Positions 7,942 to 16,183 of a stretch of 50,511 nt of DNA are shown here, piece after piece (within the stretch, counting starts at the first letter, position 1; every line of letters begins with the position of its first letter). The position numbers and the translations under genes were made by a program. This DNA comes from Caldilinea sp. CFX5. GTDB lineage: Bacteria > Chloroflexota > Anaerolineae > Caldilineales > Caldilineaceae. The notes beneath the pieces are model-generated. The model made no database searches, had not been told where the DNA came from, and saw nothing but the letters and a program-made list of their open reading frames with translations. The DNA lies in contig QWII01000136.1 of NCBI GenBank assembly GCA_021405325.1, forward strand, positions 1-50,511. The letters run 5' to 3'.

Positions 7942-8583
7942 CTACAAACTCGGCACCAACCGATGCTTCACCGCAAACATCGCTGCCTGTGTGCGGTCGT
8001 CGACTGCCAGCTTGTTGAGAATGGTGCTGACATAACCCTTGACCGTGCCTTCGGTGAGGCAGAGTTGGTTGGCAATATCGCGGTTGCGTTTGCCCTGGGT
8101 AATCAGGCGCAGAATCTCTTGTTCACGGTTGGTCAATTCCGAGACGGGGGCCGGTACGCGACGCGCCAGTTGCAAGAGTACCCGTTGGGCGCTGCTGTGG
8201 AAGGCCGGTTCGCCCTGCGCAACGGTGCGGATCGCGTGGATGATCTCCACTGTGTTGACCGATTTGGGGAGATAGCCCAGCGCGCCGTTATCGATCACCC
8301 GGCAGATGCACTGCGGGTCGCTGTTCTCGGTAAAGATGAGGACATGACACCCCGGCTGACGCAACCGGAGTCGTCGCAACAGTTCCAGCCCATCCTCCTG
8401 TGGGTAGAACAATTCCATGACGACAATGTCCGGCTGTCGCTGTTCCAGTAACGGCCAGGCGGTGCGACAAGAATCCGCCTCGCCCATGTAATGCAGCGTC
8501 GGCTCATCGTGCAAGAGCAGACGTAAGCCGCTCCGTACAATCGCATGGGGGTCGATCTGGAAAAGTTTGCGTTTTTGTGACAT
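7942..8583 (-). CDS. NarL/LuxR-type response regulator with altered phospho-site
   Basis: A 213-residue protein: a receiver domain (1-120) and a LuxR-type helix-turn-helix (about 145-205; LTNREQEILRLITQGKRN, then NQLCLTEGTVKGYVS). The acidic pocket is degenerate. The usual Asp-Asp pair is Asp-Pro (FQIDPHAIV), and the phospho-acceptor position in DIVVMELFYPQ is Glu rather than Asp. The conserved Lys in GYLPKSV is kept. Glu there can mimic phosphorylation, so the protein may be constitutively active or respond to something else. No histidine kinase is adjacent. ATG 8583 is chosen because GGAGGGAACCTG lies directly before it; an upstream frame to 8709 lacks such a site. Confidence 0.88.
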   Translation of the reverse strand: MSQKRKLFQIDPHAIVRSGLRLLLHDEPTLHYMGEADSCRTAWPLLEQRQPDIVVMELFYPQEDGLELLRRLRLRQPGCHVLIFTENSDPQCICRVIDNGALGYLPKSVNTVEIIHAIRTVAQGEPAFHSSAQRVLLQLARRVPAPVSELTNREQEILRLITQGKRNRDIANQLCLTEGTVKGYVSTILNKLAVDDRTQAAMFAVKHRLVPSL

Positions 8584-8625
8584 CAGGTTCCCTCCGCCAA
8601 TTCCGGTTGGTGACAGGTGCGTTAC

Positions 8626-8644
8626 GTTGGTCAGACTGACTAAC
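8626..8644. promoter_or_regulatory. operator-like dyad upstream of the response regulator
   Basis: GTTGGTCAG and CTGACTAAC form 9-bp arms around a single central base, with one G-T wobble. The dyad lies about 43 bases upstream of the regulator's start codon. Its size and symmetry fit a site for a dimeric DNA-binding protein, possibly autoregulation. The assignment rests on symmetry and position only. Confidence 0.3.
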
Positions 8645-8968
8645 TTCATCTGCGACAAATGGTAGCGGACGCACCGTTTGATAGGCGTTTTTGAACCGTT
8701 TTTGACCAAGAAGAATGGGGGACGAAAGGTGGATAAAATGGGAGAGGGATAAGAAGATGAGGCTAGGGTACGCGTCTTTTCGTCCCGTAGGGACGCCTGA
8801 GGTTAGCGTCTACACAAATATTTTTCTGCTTGTAACGACTAAAATTCCGTAACAATATAACTTGACGCACTGCGCTGCGCGAGTCCGTGACTCGCAATGG
8901 GTTGGGGCGAGTCACGGACTCGCGCAGCGCACTGTAACTTAATAGGCGCTGGCGACAAAAGCGGCGCG
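8645..8968. other. intergenic region with two palindromes, no gene seen
   Basis: No convincing coding frame is present. It contains a small palindrome with a GTA triloop (CGTCCC-GTA-GGGACG, 8781-8795) and the large nested hairpin at 8871-8931. The region from about 8800 to 8870 is AT-rich. The two flanking minus-strand genes are therefore probably separate transcription units. Confidence 0.6.
8871..8931. repeat. 25-bp inverted repeat whose arms are themselves hairpins (CGT triloop family)
   Basis: Arms 8871-8895 and 8907-8931 are perfectly complementary over 25 bp with an 11-base loop. Each arm ends in a mini-palindrome, GCGAGTC-CGT-GACTCGC, able to fold by itself with a three-base loop. The same architecture with compensated stem bases occurs at 10750-10810 and 24967-25011. 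It lies just downstream of the propeller gene that ends at 8969. Confidence 0.85.
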
Positions 8969-10219
8969 CTACGCCTGGCGCCAGGTGATGAGGGTTACTT
9001 CGCCCCGCTCGTCAATGACGCCGGTGAGAAGAGGGGCATTGCCTTCCAGCGCTTCGTTGCAACAGATCACTTCGCCGTGGGGCGCGGCGGGACCACGACC
9101 GGCGGCGAGCAGAGTTGGAGTGCCGTCCGGTTGTTGTTGCCATTGTTGGACACAAAGTTCGCCGGCCAGCGTGCGGTAGACCAAGGCAAAGCCATCATGG
9201 TAGCGTTGGCTCATACATTGACCAATGCCGTCCGCCAGCACCGTCGCTGCGTCCAGCAAGGTAAGACCTCCATCTGCCGCCAAACGCCAGGTCAACAGAC
9301 GCAGTTGGCCAGTTGCCGTTTGCACCACGATGGAGAGATGCGCGTTATCGACATGGGTGCTGACAATGGCGACCACATCCGGTAATTGCAGATAAGTGGT
9401 TGTTTGCAACGCCAGCGCAGCCCCCGGCTGACCTTGCCAGAGGTGCAGGGCAAAGCGATCTGGTTCTTCGGCCAGGAAGGTTGCCAATCGGAGGTTGTCG
9501 CCGGCAGGCGGCAAAATGGTAAGGGCGCCGCTGCCGACCAGCGCAGCCGGCATTTCCTGCACACCGAGCAAGATCAGATTGCTATCGCCTTGCAGTTGCC
9601 AGAGCATGACCTGCCAGCTTTGCGCTGTGGTCAATGCCAGCACCACCAGCAGATCCGGCGTCAATGCCGCCACTTCGAGCCAATGAATGCCTTGCCCACA
9701 GTCGGCATGGGCGCCGGCCAGATAGATCGCCCCGGTGTTGCTCACATCCCAGCGGCTCAAATGCAATTCACCACGCTGGGTGCGACAGGCGACCACATAG
9801 TTACGGGCATGAACCATCGCCACCTGTTGCACGGCGGTCAGCGCCAGAGCGCCGCTGCCGGTGCGCAGCAAGGAACCATCGGCGTTGACCCGCCAGCTAT
9901 AGAGCCGCACCTGATCATCCATTGCCCGCAGCGCAGTTACGGCTTGACGCGCCCGCTGCTTAACCATTACCACTTCCTGCGCGAACAATCCAGTATGGCT
10001 CTGGGTCAGCGCCACAATCCCCATCGCCCTATCGGGTTGCTTGTTCTTGTCCACACAAACCTCCCGCCTGAACGGGAGGGGTTGGTCCCAACGTTGTCGT
10101 TGATGGTGACTGCCTAGAACGGGAACTGCGGACACGGATTGACCAGCGTAGGGCCAGACCGCCGGCGCCGGTAACGGCAATGTGTGCGCGCGACCATCAT
10201 GGACAAGTACGTGTGACAT
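8969..10219 (-). CDS. Predicted seven-bladed beta-propeller protein of unknown function
   Basis: A 416-residue protein without a signal peptide. About seven copies of a 45-55 residue repeat recur, each with a Trp-centred strand and often a DGxL turn: RLYSWRVNADGSLLRTGSG, LHLSRWDVSNTGAIYLAG, VMLWQLQGDSNLILLG, ALHLWQG, LRLLTWRLAADGGLTLLD, LCVQQWQQQPDGTPTLL and a final VTLITWRQA. The spacing fits a propeller whose last strand closes with the N-terminal region. Before the repeats is a Pro- and basic-rich lead of about 75 residues. I recognise no enzyme motif. ATG 10219 follows AAGAGGGGTT; a frame 15 codons longer has no better site. The gene is divergent from the BTAD regulator. Confidence 0.7.
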   Translation of the reverse strand: MSHVLVHDGRAHTLPLPAPAVWPYAGQSVSAVPVLGSHHQRQRWDQPLPFRREVCVDKNKQPDRAMGIVALTQSHTGLFAQEVVMVKQRARQAVTALRAMDDQVRLYSWRVNADGSLLRTGSGALALTAVQQVAMVHARNYVVACRTQRGELHLSRWDVSNTGAIYLAGAHADCGQGIHWLEVAALTPDLLVVLALTTAQSWQVMLWQLQGDSNLILLGVQEMPAALVGSGALTILPPAGDNLRLATFLAEEPDRFALHLWQGQPGAALALQTTTYLQLPDVVAIVSTHVDNAHLSIVVQTATGQLRLLTWRLAADGGLTLLDAATVLADGIGQCMSQRYHDGFALVYRTLAGELCVQQWQQQPDGTPTLLAAGRGPAAPHGEVICCNEALEGNAPLLTGVIDERGEVTLITWRQA

Positions 10220-10242
10220 AACCCCTCTTTCTTTCATACAGA

Positions 10243-10327
10243 TAGGAGTTACGCAGTTGGACAAGACCTGTCAGGTTTGCGAAACCTGACAGGTCTCTGG
10301 TAGCGCCCGTCAACTGCGTAACTCCTA
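10243..10327. repeat. compound hairpin with ACCTGTCAGGT core
   Basis: Outer arms 10243-10259 and 10311-10327 (TAGGAGTTACGCAGTTG and its complement) are perfect over 17 bp. Inside, arms 10264-10278 and 10282-10296 pair perfectly over 15 bp around GCG. Each inner arm contains ACCTG-T-CAGGT, itself a palindrome. It is placed in the 5' region of the propeller gene, 24 bases or more before its ATG. Confidence 0.85.
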
Positions 10328-10365
10328 ACAGATAAAACGTACGCAACGACCGATACGCCCCGAAA

Positions 10366-10431
10366 GAAATCCGACTTTTGTCAAAACCTATGCGCATCTG
10401 TTCGAACAGGTGCGCATAAAAATCGGATTTC
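10366..10431. repeat. nested hairpin around GCGCATCTGTTCGAACAG
   Basis: Outer arms GAAATCCGA (10366-10374) and TCGGATTTC (10423-10431) enclose a second dyad centred on TTCGAA at 10401-10406. Its 16-base halves (10389-10404 and 10403-10418) match with one G-T pair. No U-run follows on either strand. Confidence 0.7.
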
Positions 10432-10450
10432 GGCCCCATGTCTTAATAAA

Positions 10451-10486
10451 GAGCGCTTGTGTCCAGAGGGATAGACACAAGCGCTC
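10451..10486. repeat. 13-bp inverted repeat GAGCGCTTGTGTC
   Basis: Arms 10451-10463 and 10474-10486 are perfect over 13 bp with a 10-base loop. This is a separate stem from its neighbours and has no terminator-like U-run. Confidence 0.7.
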
Positions 10487-10749
10487 ACCTGGCGCAATTC
10501 GGGTCGGCGGTGACCGGCGTTGGTCGTTGTCCCTGAATCGCGGCTACCCACCTAATGCCGTTTTCCCCGACATAGAGGCGAATGAATGCAGGCTTCATTG
10601 GCGCGTCTGGATTTTTTTGCAACATCGTTTATAATAGAAATTAGGTAACAACCCCGCTTGTCGCCGGTCCGTGATTCCTATTCTCTTTGCTACTTGCTAT
10701 TATGGCGTTGAAGAGTTGAACCAGCGTTGTTTTTGCGTTGATGCGTCAC

Positions 10750-10810
10750 CCGCTCATAGCCAGTCCGTGACTGGCGTCTTGGGCGCCAGTCACGGACTGG
10801 CTATGAGCGG
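10750..10810. repeat. 27-bp inverted repeat, CGT-triloop family
   Basis: Arms 10750-10776 and 10784-10810 are perfectly complementary over 27 bp, with loop TCTTGGG. Each arm carries the mini-hairpin GCCAGTC-CGT-GACTGGC. Compared with the 8871 element, the central GTC-CGT-GAC is kept while flanking stem bases differ in a paired way. It lies 34 bases upstream of the regulator's start codon and so would be in its leader. Confidence 0.85.
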
Positions 10811-10844
10811 GCTGGGCAGTTACGTTGAAGCCAGGAAAGCATTC

Positions 10845-13739
10845 ATGCCCGTGTTAGAACTTGCGTTGTTGGGTCGTCCGCAGATTCTGCTCCACGGCCA
10901 GCCATTGGAGATGACATCACACAAGGCGCAAGCCTTGCTCTACTATCTGGCGATGAGCCGGCAGAGCCATTCACGCCAGAGTTTGGCCGGTCTGCTCTGG
11001 ACCGATCTGGAGGAAACCTCGGCGCGGCGGAACCTGCGCGTAGAGTTGCTAAAGGTGCGCGCTGATCTCGACGCCTTTTTCCAGGCCGATCGCGATACCA
11101 TTGCCTTTGATCGCAACGCCGACCATCAACTTGATGTGACGCAATTTGAAGCCAATCTGCGCAGCGGCGAACCGACCTTTGAACAGCTTTCCCAGGCGGT
11201 CGCCCTTTACCGCGGCGAATTTCTCGAAGATTTTCATGTGCGCGATGCGCCCTTCTTTGAAGAATGGATGACCAATGAACGGGAACGTCTCTGGCAGATG
11301 GCGCGACGGGCGCTGCTGCGGCTGATCAACCATCACATCCAACAGCGCAACTACACGGCGGGTATCGCCTGCGCCAACCTGCTGCTCAAACCGGAACCCT
11401 GGTCGGAAGAGGCGCACCAACAGTTGATGCGCTTGCTGGCGTTGAGCGGTCAACGGGCCGCCGCCCTGGCCCAGTATGAACGGTGCAGTCAGGCGCTCAA
11501 TGATGAATTTGGCGTCCCTCCTTCGGACGAAACCAATGCGCTCTACGACCAGATTGAGTCGGGCGCCATCGGCCCGGAGAGTGGGGCGCAATTTGCCGTG
11601 CCGGCGGCGCCGCCACCGGTGGTTGTCGCTGCCCCGCCCCCTATCCCTTTCCAGGCGCCGCCGGCGCCCCTGCACTTTGTCGGTCGCGCCGCCGAACTGG
11701 CCGCCTTACAGGCCCATCTGCGCCAGCCCCAGGGCAAGCGGCTGGTCGCCCTGGTGGGGATGGGGGGGATTGGCAAGACCACCATTGCGGAACATCTGGC
11801 CCATGATCTGCGCAGCCACTTTGCCGATGGCGTCCTCTGGGCGTATGTCGCCGGCACGGAGCCGCTTGACATTCTGGGGGGCTGGGCGCAGGCGTACAAC
11901 TATGACTTTAGCGGTCTCTCCGATGTCGAGAACCGGGCGGCGGCGGTGCGCGGCGTCCTGGCTGACAAACAGACGTTGATCGTGCTGGATGATGTGCGCA
12001 GCCTGTCGCGGGTGCGTCCTCTGCTGGTGGGTGGGCAGCGCAGCGCCGTTCTGCTGACGACGCGTGATCTGGATGTCGCCAATGCCTTGAATGCCCAGAT
12101 CTACCCCATTGAAGAGATGACGCCGGGCGATGGCGTGCAATTGCTGGAACGCATTCTGGGCGCCGACCGCGTCGCCGCCGAGCAGGACGCGGCGCAAGAA
12201 ATTTGTGAACTGCTGCAAAATCTACCGCTGGCCGTGGAGATTACGGCGCAACGGCTGCACTCGCGCCCCCGTCGCCGCCTGGCCGATATGGCGGAACGGT
12301 TGCAGTCGGTGCAGGATCGGCTCGATCTAGCGATCAGCGATCGCGCCGTGCGCACCTCCTTTATGGTCAGTTGGGAGTCGCTCGATGGGGCGCTGCGGCA
12401 GGTCTTTGCCCTGCTGGCGGTCTTTGAGGGGCGCTCCTTTGCCGCGCCGGCGCTGGCCGCTCTGGCCGACCTGGATGTCTACACCGCCGAAGATCGCCTC
12501 TTTGCCCTCACCGCCCTCTCGCTGCTCAACGAGGAAGAGGAAGATCGCTACCGCCAACACCCTCTCCTCGCTGACTTTGCGCGCGAACAGTTGGGTAACG
12601 ATGACAGCGCCTGGCGGCAGATGGCCGTCTACTATCAACGCTTTGCTCAGGAACACCAGACCGATTACGCTGCCCTCCAACCGGAGTGGGAAAACATGAT
12701 GGCGGGGATGGAGACGGCGCACATGTTGCAAGAATGGCAGTTGGTGTTGGATTATGCCGATGCGTTGACGGAGCCGTGGTTTACAAGGGCGCGGTATAGT
12801 GAGGCAAGAGAGGGATATTTATTTGCGAAGGAATCAGCAAAAGCTTTGTGCAATGATTCAATGCTTGCAATTTGTCTTTTACGTTGGGGACGAGCATGTA
12901 TTGAACAAAATGATGCAGTAGAAGCAATTGATCTACTGAATGAAAGTATTAGCGTCTATGAGAAACTTCAAGGAATCAATGGAATAGCAGAGGCTCAATA
13001 TTACCTTGCTAGATTAAATCTGGAACAAGGAAATTACACCGCCGCAGAACAGCTATTATCTTCGAGCAAGCGCTACCGTGAGCAACTTAATGATACTACA
13101 GGCGTTGCCGCAATCTCTCACCAACAAGCCTTGCTTGCGTATTTTCAAGGTGATCTTGCTCAATCACAATTATTATGTACATCTGCTTTAGCAACCTATG
13201 AAAGTATCGGTTATGAAATTGGTATGGTGCCAACTTTACGCCTGCTCGTAGATCTAGCTTTGGAACGAGGTGAATATGAACAAGCAGAGATATATTGTCG
13301 TCGAGCATTAGCTCTTTGTGAAAAGCTCAATGATAGAGGTGAACTGACTGCAACTTACTATAGTCTTACCGTCGTATCGAGGCTACAAGGCAAATTGAAG
13401 AATGCAGAAGCTTATGGACAGCAAGCACTAGAACTAAGTCGACAAATTGGAAACCGCCAATTTCAGGCGTTGACTTTGTACGAACTTAGCAAAATTCACT
13501 CAAGCAATGAAGCGTTTCCCATTGCGGTTGAAGTAGGTGTTAGCAGCTTGAATATTCTAAGGGAAATGCAGGACAATTTTAATCAAGTTTATGTTTATCG
13601 CCACCTGGGCGTTTTACACGAGAAACTTGGACAGAATGAGCAAGCCGATAATTTTTGGAGAGAAGGCTTAAGTATTGCTAAAAAAGGAAATCACCCGCTA
13701 GCTCAGGATCTACACCAACGGGTGATGAAATTTAGATAA
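10845..13739 (+). CDS. SARP/AfsR-like transcriptional regulator: BTAD, NB-ARC ATPase and TPR domains
   Basis: A 964-residue regulator. Residues 1-90 form an OmpR/SARP-like winged domain (LELALLGRP, then LLYYLAMS). A bacterial transcriptional activator domain follows to about 240 (ALYRGEFLEDF, LALSGQRAAALAQYERC), then an Ala/Pro linker. The NB-ARC ATPase has a P-loop GMGGIGKTT near 306, Walker B TLIVLDD, the LLTTRD sensor and LPLAVE. TPRs fill roughly 640-964. Such STAND proteins switch a DNA-binding head through ATP hydrolysis after ligand sensing. ATG 10845 (after AGGAAAGC) is chosen over the frame from 10671 because it matches the family start. Sequence after about 12780 turns sharply AT-rich with different codon use, exactly at the TPR boundary. 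Confidence 0.92.
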   Translation: MPVLELALLGRPQILLHGQPLEMTSHKAQALLYYLAMSRQSHSRQSLAGLLWTDLEETSARRNLRVELLKVRADLDAFFQADRDTIAFDRNADHQLDVTQFEANLRSGEPTFEQLSQAVALYRGEFLEDFHVRDAPFFEEWMTNERERLWQMARRALLRLINHHIQQRNYTAGIACANLLLKPEPWSEEAHQQLMRLLALSGQRAAALAQYERCSQALNDEFGVPPSDETNALYDQIESGAIGPESGAQFAVPAAPPPVVVAAPPPIPFQAPPAPLHFVGRAAELAALQAHLRQPQGKRLVALVGMGGIGKTTIAEHLAHDLRSHFADGVLWAYVAGTEPLDILGGWAQAYNYDFSGLSDVENRAAAVRGVLADKQTLIVLDDVRSLSRVRPLLVGGQRSAVLLTTRDLDVANALNAQIYPIEEMTPGDGVQLLERILGADRVAAEQDAAQEICELLQNLPLAVEITAQRLHSRPRRRLADMAERLQSVQDRLDLAISDRAVRTSFMVSWESLDGALRQVFALLAVFEGRSFAAPALAALADLDVYTAEDRLFALTALSLLNEEEEDRYRQHPLLADFAREQLGNDDSAWRQMAVYYQRFAQEHQTDYAALQPEWENMMAGMETAHMLQEWQLVLDYADALTEPWFTRARYSEAREGYLFAKESAKALCNDSMLAICLLRWGRACIEQNDAVEAIDLLNESISVYEKLQGINGIAEAQYYLARLNLEQGNYTAAEQLLSSSKRYREQLNDTTGVAAISHQQALLAYFQGDLAQSQLLCTSALATYESIGYEIGMVPTLRLLVDLALERGEYEQAEIYCRRALALCEKLNDRGELTATYYSLTVVSRLQGKLKNAEAYGQQALELSRQIGNRQFQALTLYELSKIHSSNEAFPIAVEVGVSSLNILREMQDNFNQVYVYRHLGVLHEKLGQNEQADNFWREGLSIAKKGNHPLAQDLHQRVMKFR

Positions 13740-13744
13740 TAACA

Positions 13745-15097
13745 CTAGCCATGTGCAATGCCGCCGCCCGGCCCCTCCGTTGCCCAACCACTGCCATCAA
13801 ACAGCGCCATCCACACATTCGGCGGCAAGGTGATCGCATCCTGGCTCCTAACTGCCGCCTTGATCAGATCGATCCAGGACTCGGTGGCGCCGACTTTGCG
13901 CTTGCTGCGTTTACCGTTCCATTCGCCCTCCGGCGCTTGCAGATCGAGCAAGCCCGCTTCCGGCTGTTGCAGATCGGCCAGTTTCGACGGGTCGGCGGCA
14001 GGAGTGGCAAAGGCCCGTTCAAACTCCTGCTGTAGTGCGGCCGGTAGATCCGCCCCGGTCACGTTGCCGGGCCACAGTGGCGCGGGACGAAAGCTGGCCA
14101 GTTCGTTGCTCAGCAACAAATTGACGAGCGCCGCCATCTGCTCTTCCGCGTGCTGTAGATCGATCTCGTCGCCCTCGGCGGTGATAAAGCTGGTGGGGTT
14201 GCCGTACTCCTCCTGCAACGCAGCTTTCTGCGCCTGCAACGCTTCCTGTACGTTGGCGTCCACCTTCATCTTCGCAAAGACCGTCTGATAGATGCCGAGG
14301 CGGAGCGCCGCCACCGGATGTTCGCCATCGTCGTGAATGAAGTGTTCACGTGGGGCCGCCCGTAGCAGATCCGCAAAGCCCAACGCCATCACCGGCCCGC
14401 CAACCAGACCGCCGTAGACATCGGCAAAGATCTCTTCCATCCACGCTGCGCACCAGGGAGCCTGACCGCTGTAGCGCTGCGGGAGGGCCGCATCTAAGCG
14501 GCACCCGGCATACCGACCGCTGCCGACCCGTCCATAGCGGTAGACATAGTGGCCCACCTCATGGGGGATAGCCAACAGATCGCGCGGCGTGGTCTGGCAG
14601 GTGAGGGGCAAGCCGATAAAGCTGACCGGCGCATAGGGAATGATGCGCACATTGGTGTCTTTTTGGAAATAGGTGATGACCAGGGCGGGGTCGAGCAATT
14701 CATGCTTGATCGCCGGCGTCAAAGCCTGATTCGCCATCTGATCGGCCTTGGCGAGTGTATCCTGCATGATCGCAGAAGCGAAGCCTTCGCGGCGCTGTTC
14801 CCAAGCCCGACCAATCACATTGAGATCATGCATAATCTGGTTCAGGGTGGCGCTCAGCACATACTCAGGCGGATAGAGCGTCGATGGCTCTAGAAAGGCC
14901 TTCCCTTTGCGTCCAAAGCCATCCAAAAAGAAATTGATCTGATCGTCGCCAAAGACTTGCAGGGCGGTCAGCACATTCTCTAACGTTTTCTGGCGCGTCC
15001 TGGCTGGTGGCGTCGCCAACATCTGATCCATCGTTAATGTCACCGCTTCCCAGCGGCGTTCCCAAATCTTAGCATTGAAGGTTGTTGCGCTGCTCAT
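13745..15097 (-). CDS. Putative zinc metalloprotein with HExxH motif
   Basis: A 450-residue cytoplasmic-looking protein without signal peptide or membrane helix. It carries PHEVGHYVYRYG, placing HExxH at residues 179-183, and about 40 residues later MEEIFADVYGG, where Glu and Asp could supply the third zinc ligand as in gluzincin peptidases. The N-terminal 150 residues are helical and charged; the C-terminal third is Gln/Glu/Leu-rich with VNLLLSNEL. I do not recognise a named peptidase family. A strong AAAGGAGAACTTCT precedes the ATG. The stop lies six bases past the convergent regulator's stop, with no room for a terminator. Its target could be a local protein, but nothing shows this directly. 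Confidence 0.75.
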   Translation of the reverse strand: MSSATTFNAKIWERRWEAVTLTMDQMLATPPARTRQKTLENVLTALQVFGDDQINFFLDGFGRKGKAFLEPSTLYPPEYVLSATLNQIMHDLNVIGRAWEQRREGFASAIMQDTLAKADQMANQALTPAIKHELLDPALVITYFQKDTNVRIIPYAPVSFIGLPLTCQTTPRDLLAIPHEVGHYVYRYGRVGSGRYAGCRLDAALPQRYSGQAPWCAAWMEEIFADVYGGLVGGPVMALGFADLLRAAPREHFIHDDGEHPVAALRLGIYQTVFAKMKVDANVQEALQAQKAALQEEYGNPTSFITAEGDEIDLQHAEEQMAALVNLLLSNELASFRPAPLWPGNVTGADLPAALQQEFERAFATPAADPSKLADLQQPEAGLLDLQAPEGEWNGKRSKRKVGATESWIDLIKAAVRSQDAITLPPNVWMALFDGSGWATEGPGGGIAHG

Positions 15098-15234
15098 AGA
15101 AGTTCTCCTTTGGGGGTTCGCTTGGCTTGCAATGATTCGTCGGACAGTACGCGAACTTGATATTGTTGATCATGACGAACAATCGTAAGCATAAGATACG
15201 CGCGTTAATGTTGCGTTGATCGGGCGTTTATCAA

Positions 15235-15326
15235 GTTGGTTAGCTGGTTGGTTCGTTGGTTTCGACAAGCGTTCGACTGAGCGCTCACGCCGAAGTCTCA
15301 ACCAACGAACTAACCAACTAACCAAC
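15235..15326. repeat. inverted repeat of the TTTCGACAAGC loop family with expanded loop
   Basis: Arms 15235-15260 and 15301-15326 pair over 26 bp with one mismatch and one G-T pair; they are built from GTTGGTT-like units. The centre reads CGTTGGTTTCGACAAGC, then a 25-base insert rich in GCGCTCACGCCGAAG, then TCAACCAACG. The flanks match the hairpin at 17567-17617, so this is the same element with a longer loop. The right arm overlaps the last codons of the hydrolase gene. Confidence 0.8.
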
Positions 15327-16139
15327 CAACAACTGCCTCTTGATCTGCGTCAACATTGTCTGCCAGGCGGCAGGACCAACGCATTCAGCGTCGATGATCA
15401 GGTGGTGAAAGCGGGCGTCGGGGCGGGTGGGTTGTTTGCGGATGGGGTGGAGCCGCCAGTGGGTTAGGTTATGGCGACGAATCAACTGTTGAATGCCCCT
15501 AATTGACACCAACTCATCCCGCGGGTCGATCAACACCAACGTCGGCACATTGAGCGCCGGATGGCGGTGACGTTGCACATTGGCCAGGGCCGTGCGCAGG
15601 GTCAAATAGGCGGCGACCGGCGTGGCCCGGTTGGCCCGATAGGCGCGGGGGGAGAAGCTGCGAATGGCAATTTGCGGCCAGCGAGCCAGAAGATAGGGCA
15701 GGTGGCTGACGGGCCGCAACGCCAAGGCCGGCGCCAGCAACGCCATGCGGTCAAAGCGCACGGTTGGCTCCGTCACCAATAATTCGCACCCCAGCAGCGC
15801 GCCCAATGAAAATGCGAGTAGAAAGACCGGCGCCGCGTGGTCTGTCGCCAACGTCGCGGCCGTTTGATAGGCCGCCAGGATTTCACTGCGCCAACCGGCA
15901 TAGCTCACCTGCCGAAAGGCTGCCAAGCGCGCCGTTTCCACCGGTTGACCGACCAGCGGCTGGTAATTCTCGCCATGCCCCTGCAACGAACAGAAGACCG
16001 CTCCGATCCCCCACCGGCGCACCTCATCCACCAGCGGGCGCAACCGCTCCGGCTGCAGATTGAGGCCATGAACCACCACGGCCACCCCCCGCCACATGAA
16101 TGGCTGCGTTTCTCCAATCGGTTCCAAAATCGTGTGCAT
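15318..16139 (-). CDS. Alpha/beta hydrolase
   Basis: A 273-residue protein with the alpha/beta-hydrolase layout. VAVVVHGLNLQP gives the oxyanion strand, FLLAFSLGALLG the nucleophile elbow (Ser in a xFSLGA variant of GxSxG), VLIDPRDELVS the catalytic Asp, and ARFHHLIID the His. GHGENY resembles the lid motif of monoacylglycerol-lipase-like esterases. No signal peptide is present, so it is probably cytosolic; the substrate is unknown. The terminal codons (RQLLVG) fall in the arm of the hairpin at 15235-15326, so the repeat may have replaced the original 3' end. Confidence 0.8.
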   Translation of the reverse strand: MHTILEPIGETQPFMWRGVAVVVHGLNLQPERLRPLVDEVRRWGIGAVFCSLQGHGENYQPLVGQPVETARLAAFRQVSYAGWRSEILAAYQTAATLATDHAAPVFLLAFSLGALLGCELLVTEPTVRFDRMALLAPALALRPVSHLPYLLARWPQIAIRSFSPRAYRANRATPVAAYLTLRTALANVQRHRHPALNVPTLVLIDPRDELVSIRGIQQLIRRHNLTHWRLHPIRKQPTRPDARFHHLIIDAECVGPAAWQTMLTQIKRQLLVG

Positions 16140-16183
16140 GGTTCCCTGTGTGCTATACTCGGCGTGCAGTGCGAACCGTAGTA

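Larger units (their letters stand above)
10220..10844. other. 625-bp divergent intergenic region packed with hairpins
   Basis: No gene is evident. The region carries four separate inverted repeats (10243-10327, 10366-10431, 10451-10486, 10750-10810), covering much of its length. A perfect TATAAT at 10630-10635 is a possible -10 box for the regulator gene that starts at 10845; no good -35 box lies at the right distance. A frame open from 10671 would extend the regulator by 58 residues but passes through the palindrome at 10750. Confidence 0.6.

Noticed and set aside
10671..10844. 58-codon N-terminal extension of the BTAD/NB-ARC regulator
   Set aside because: The added residues match no SARP start, and the stretch is crossed by the 10750-10810 palindrome. 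The downstream ATG has a ribosome-binding site.
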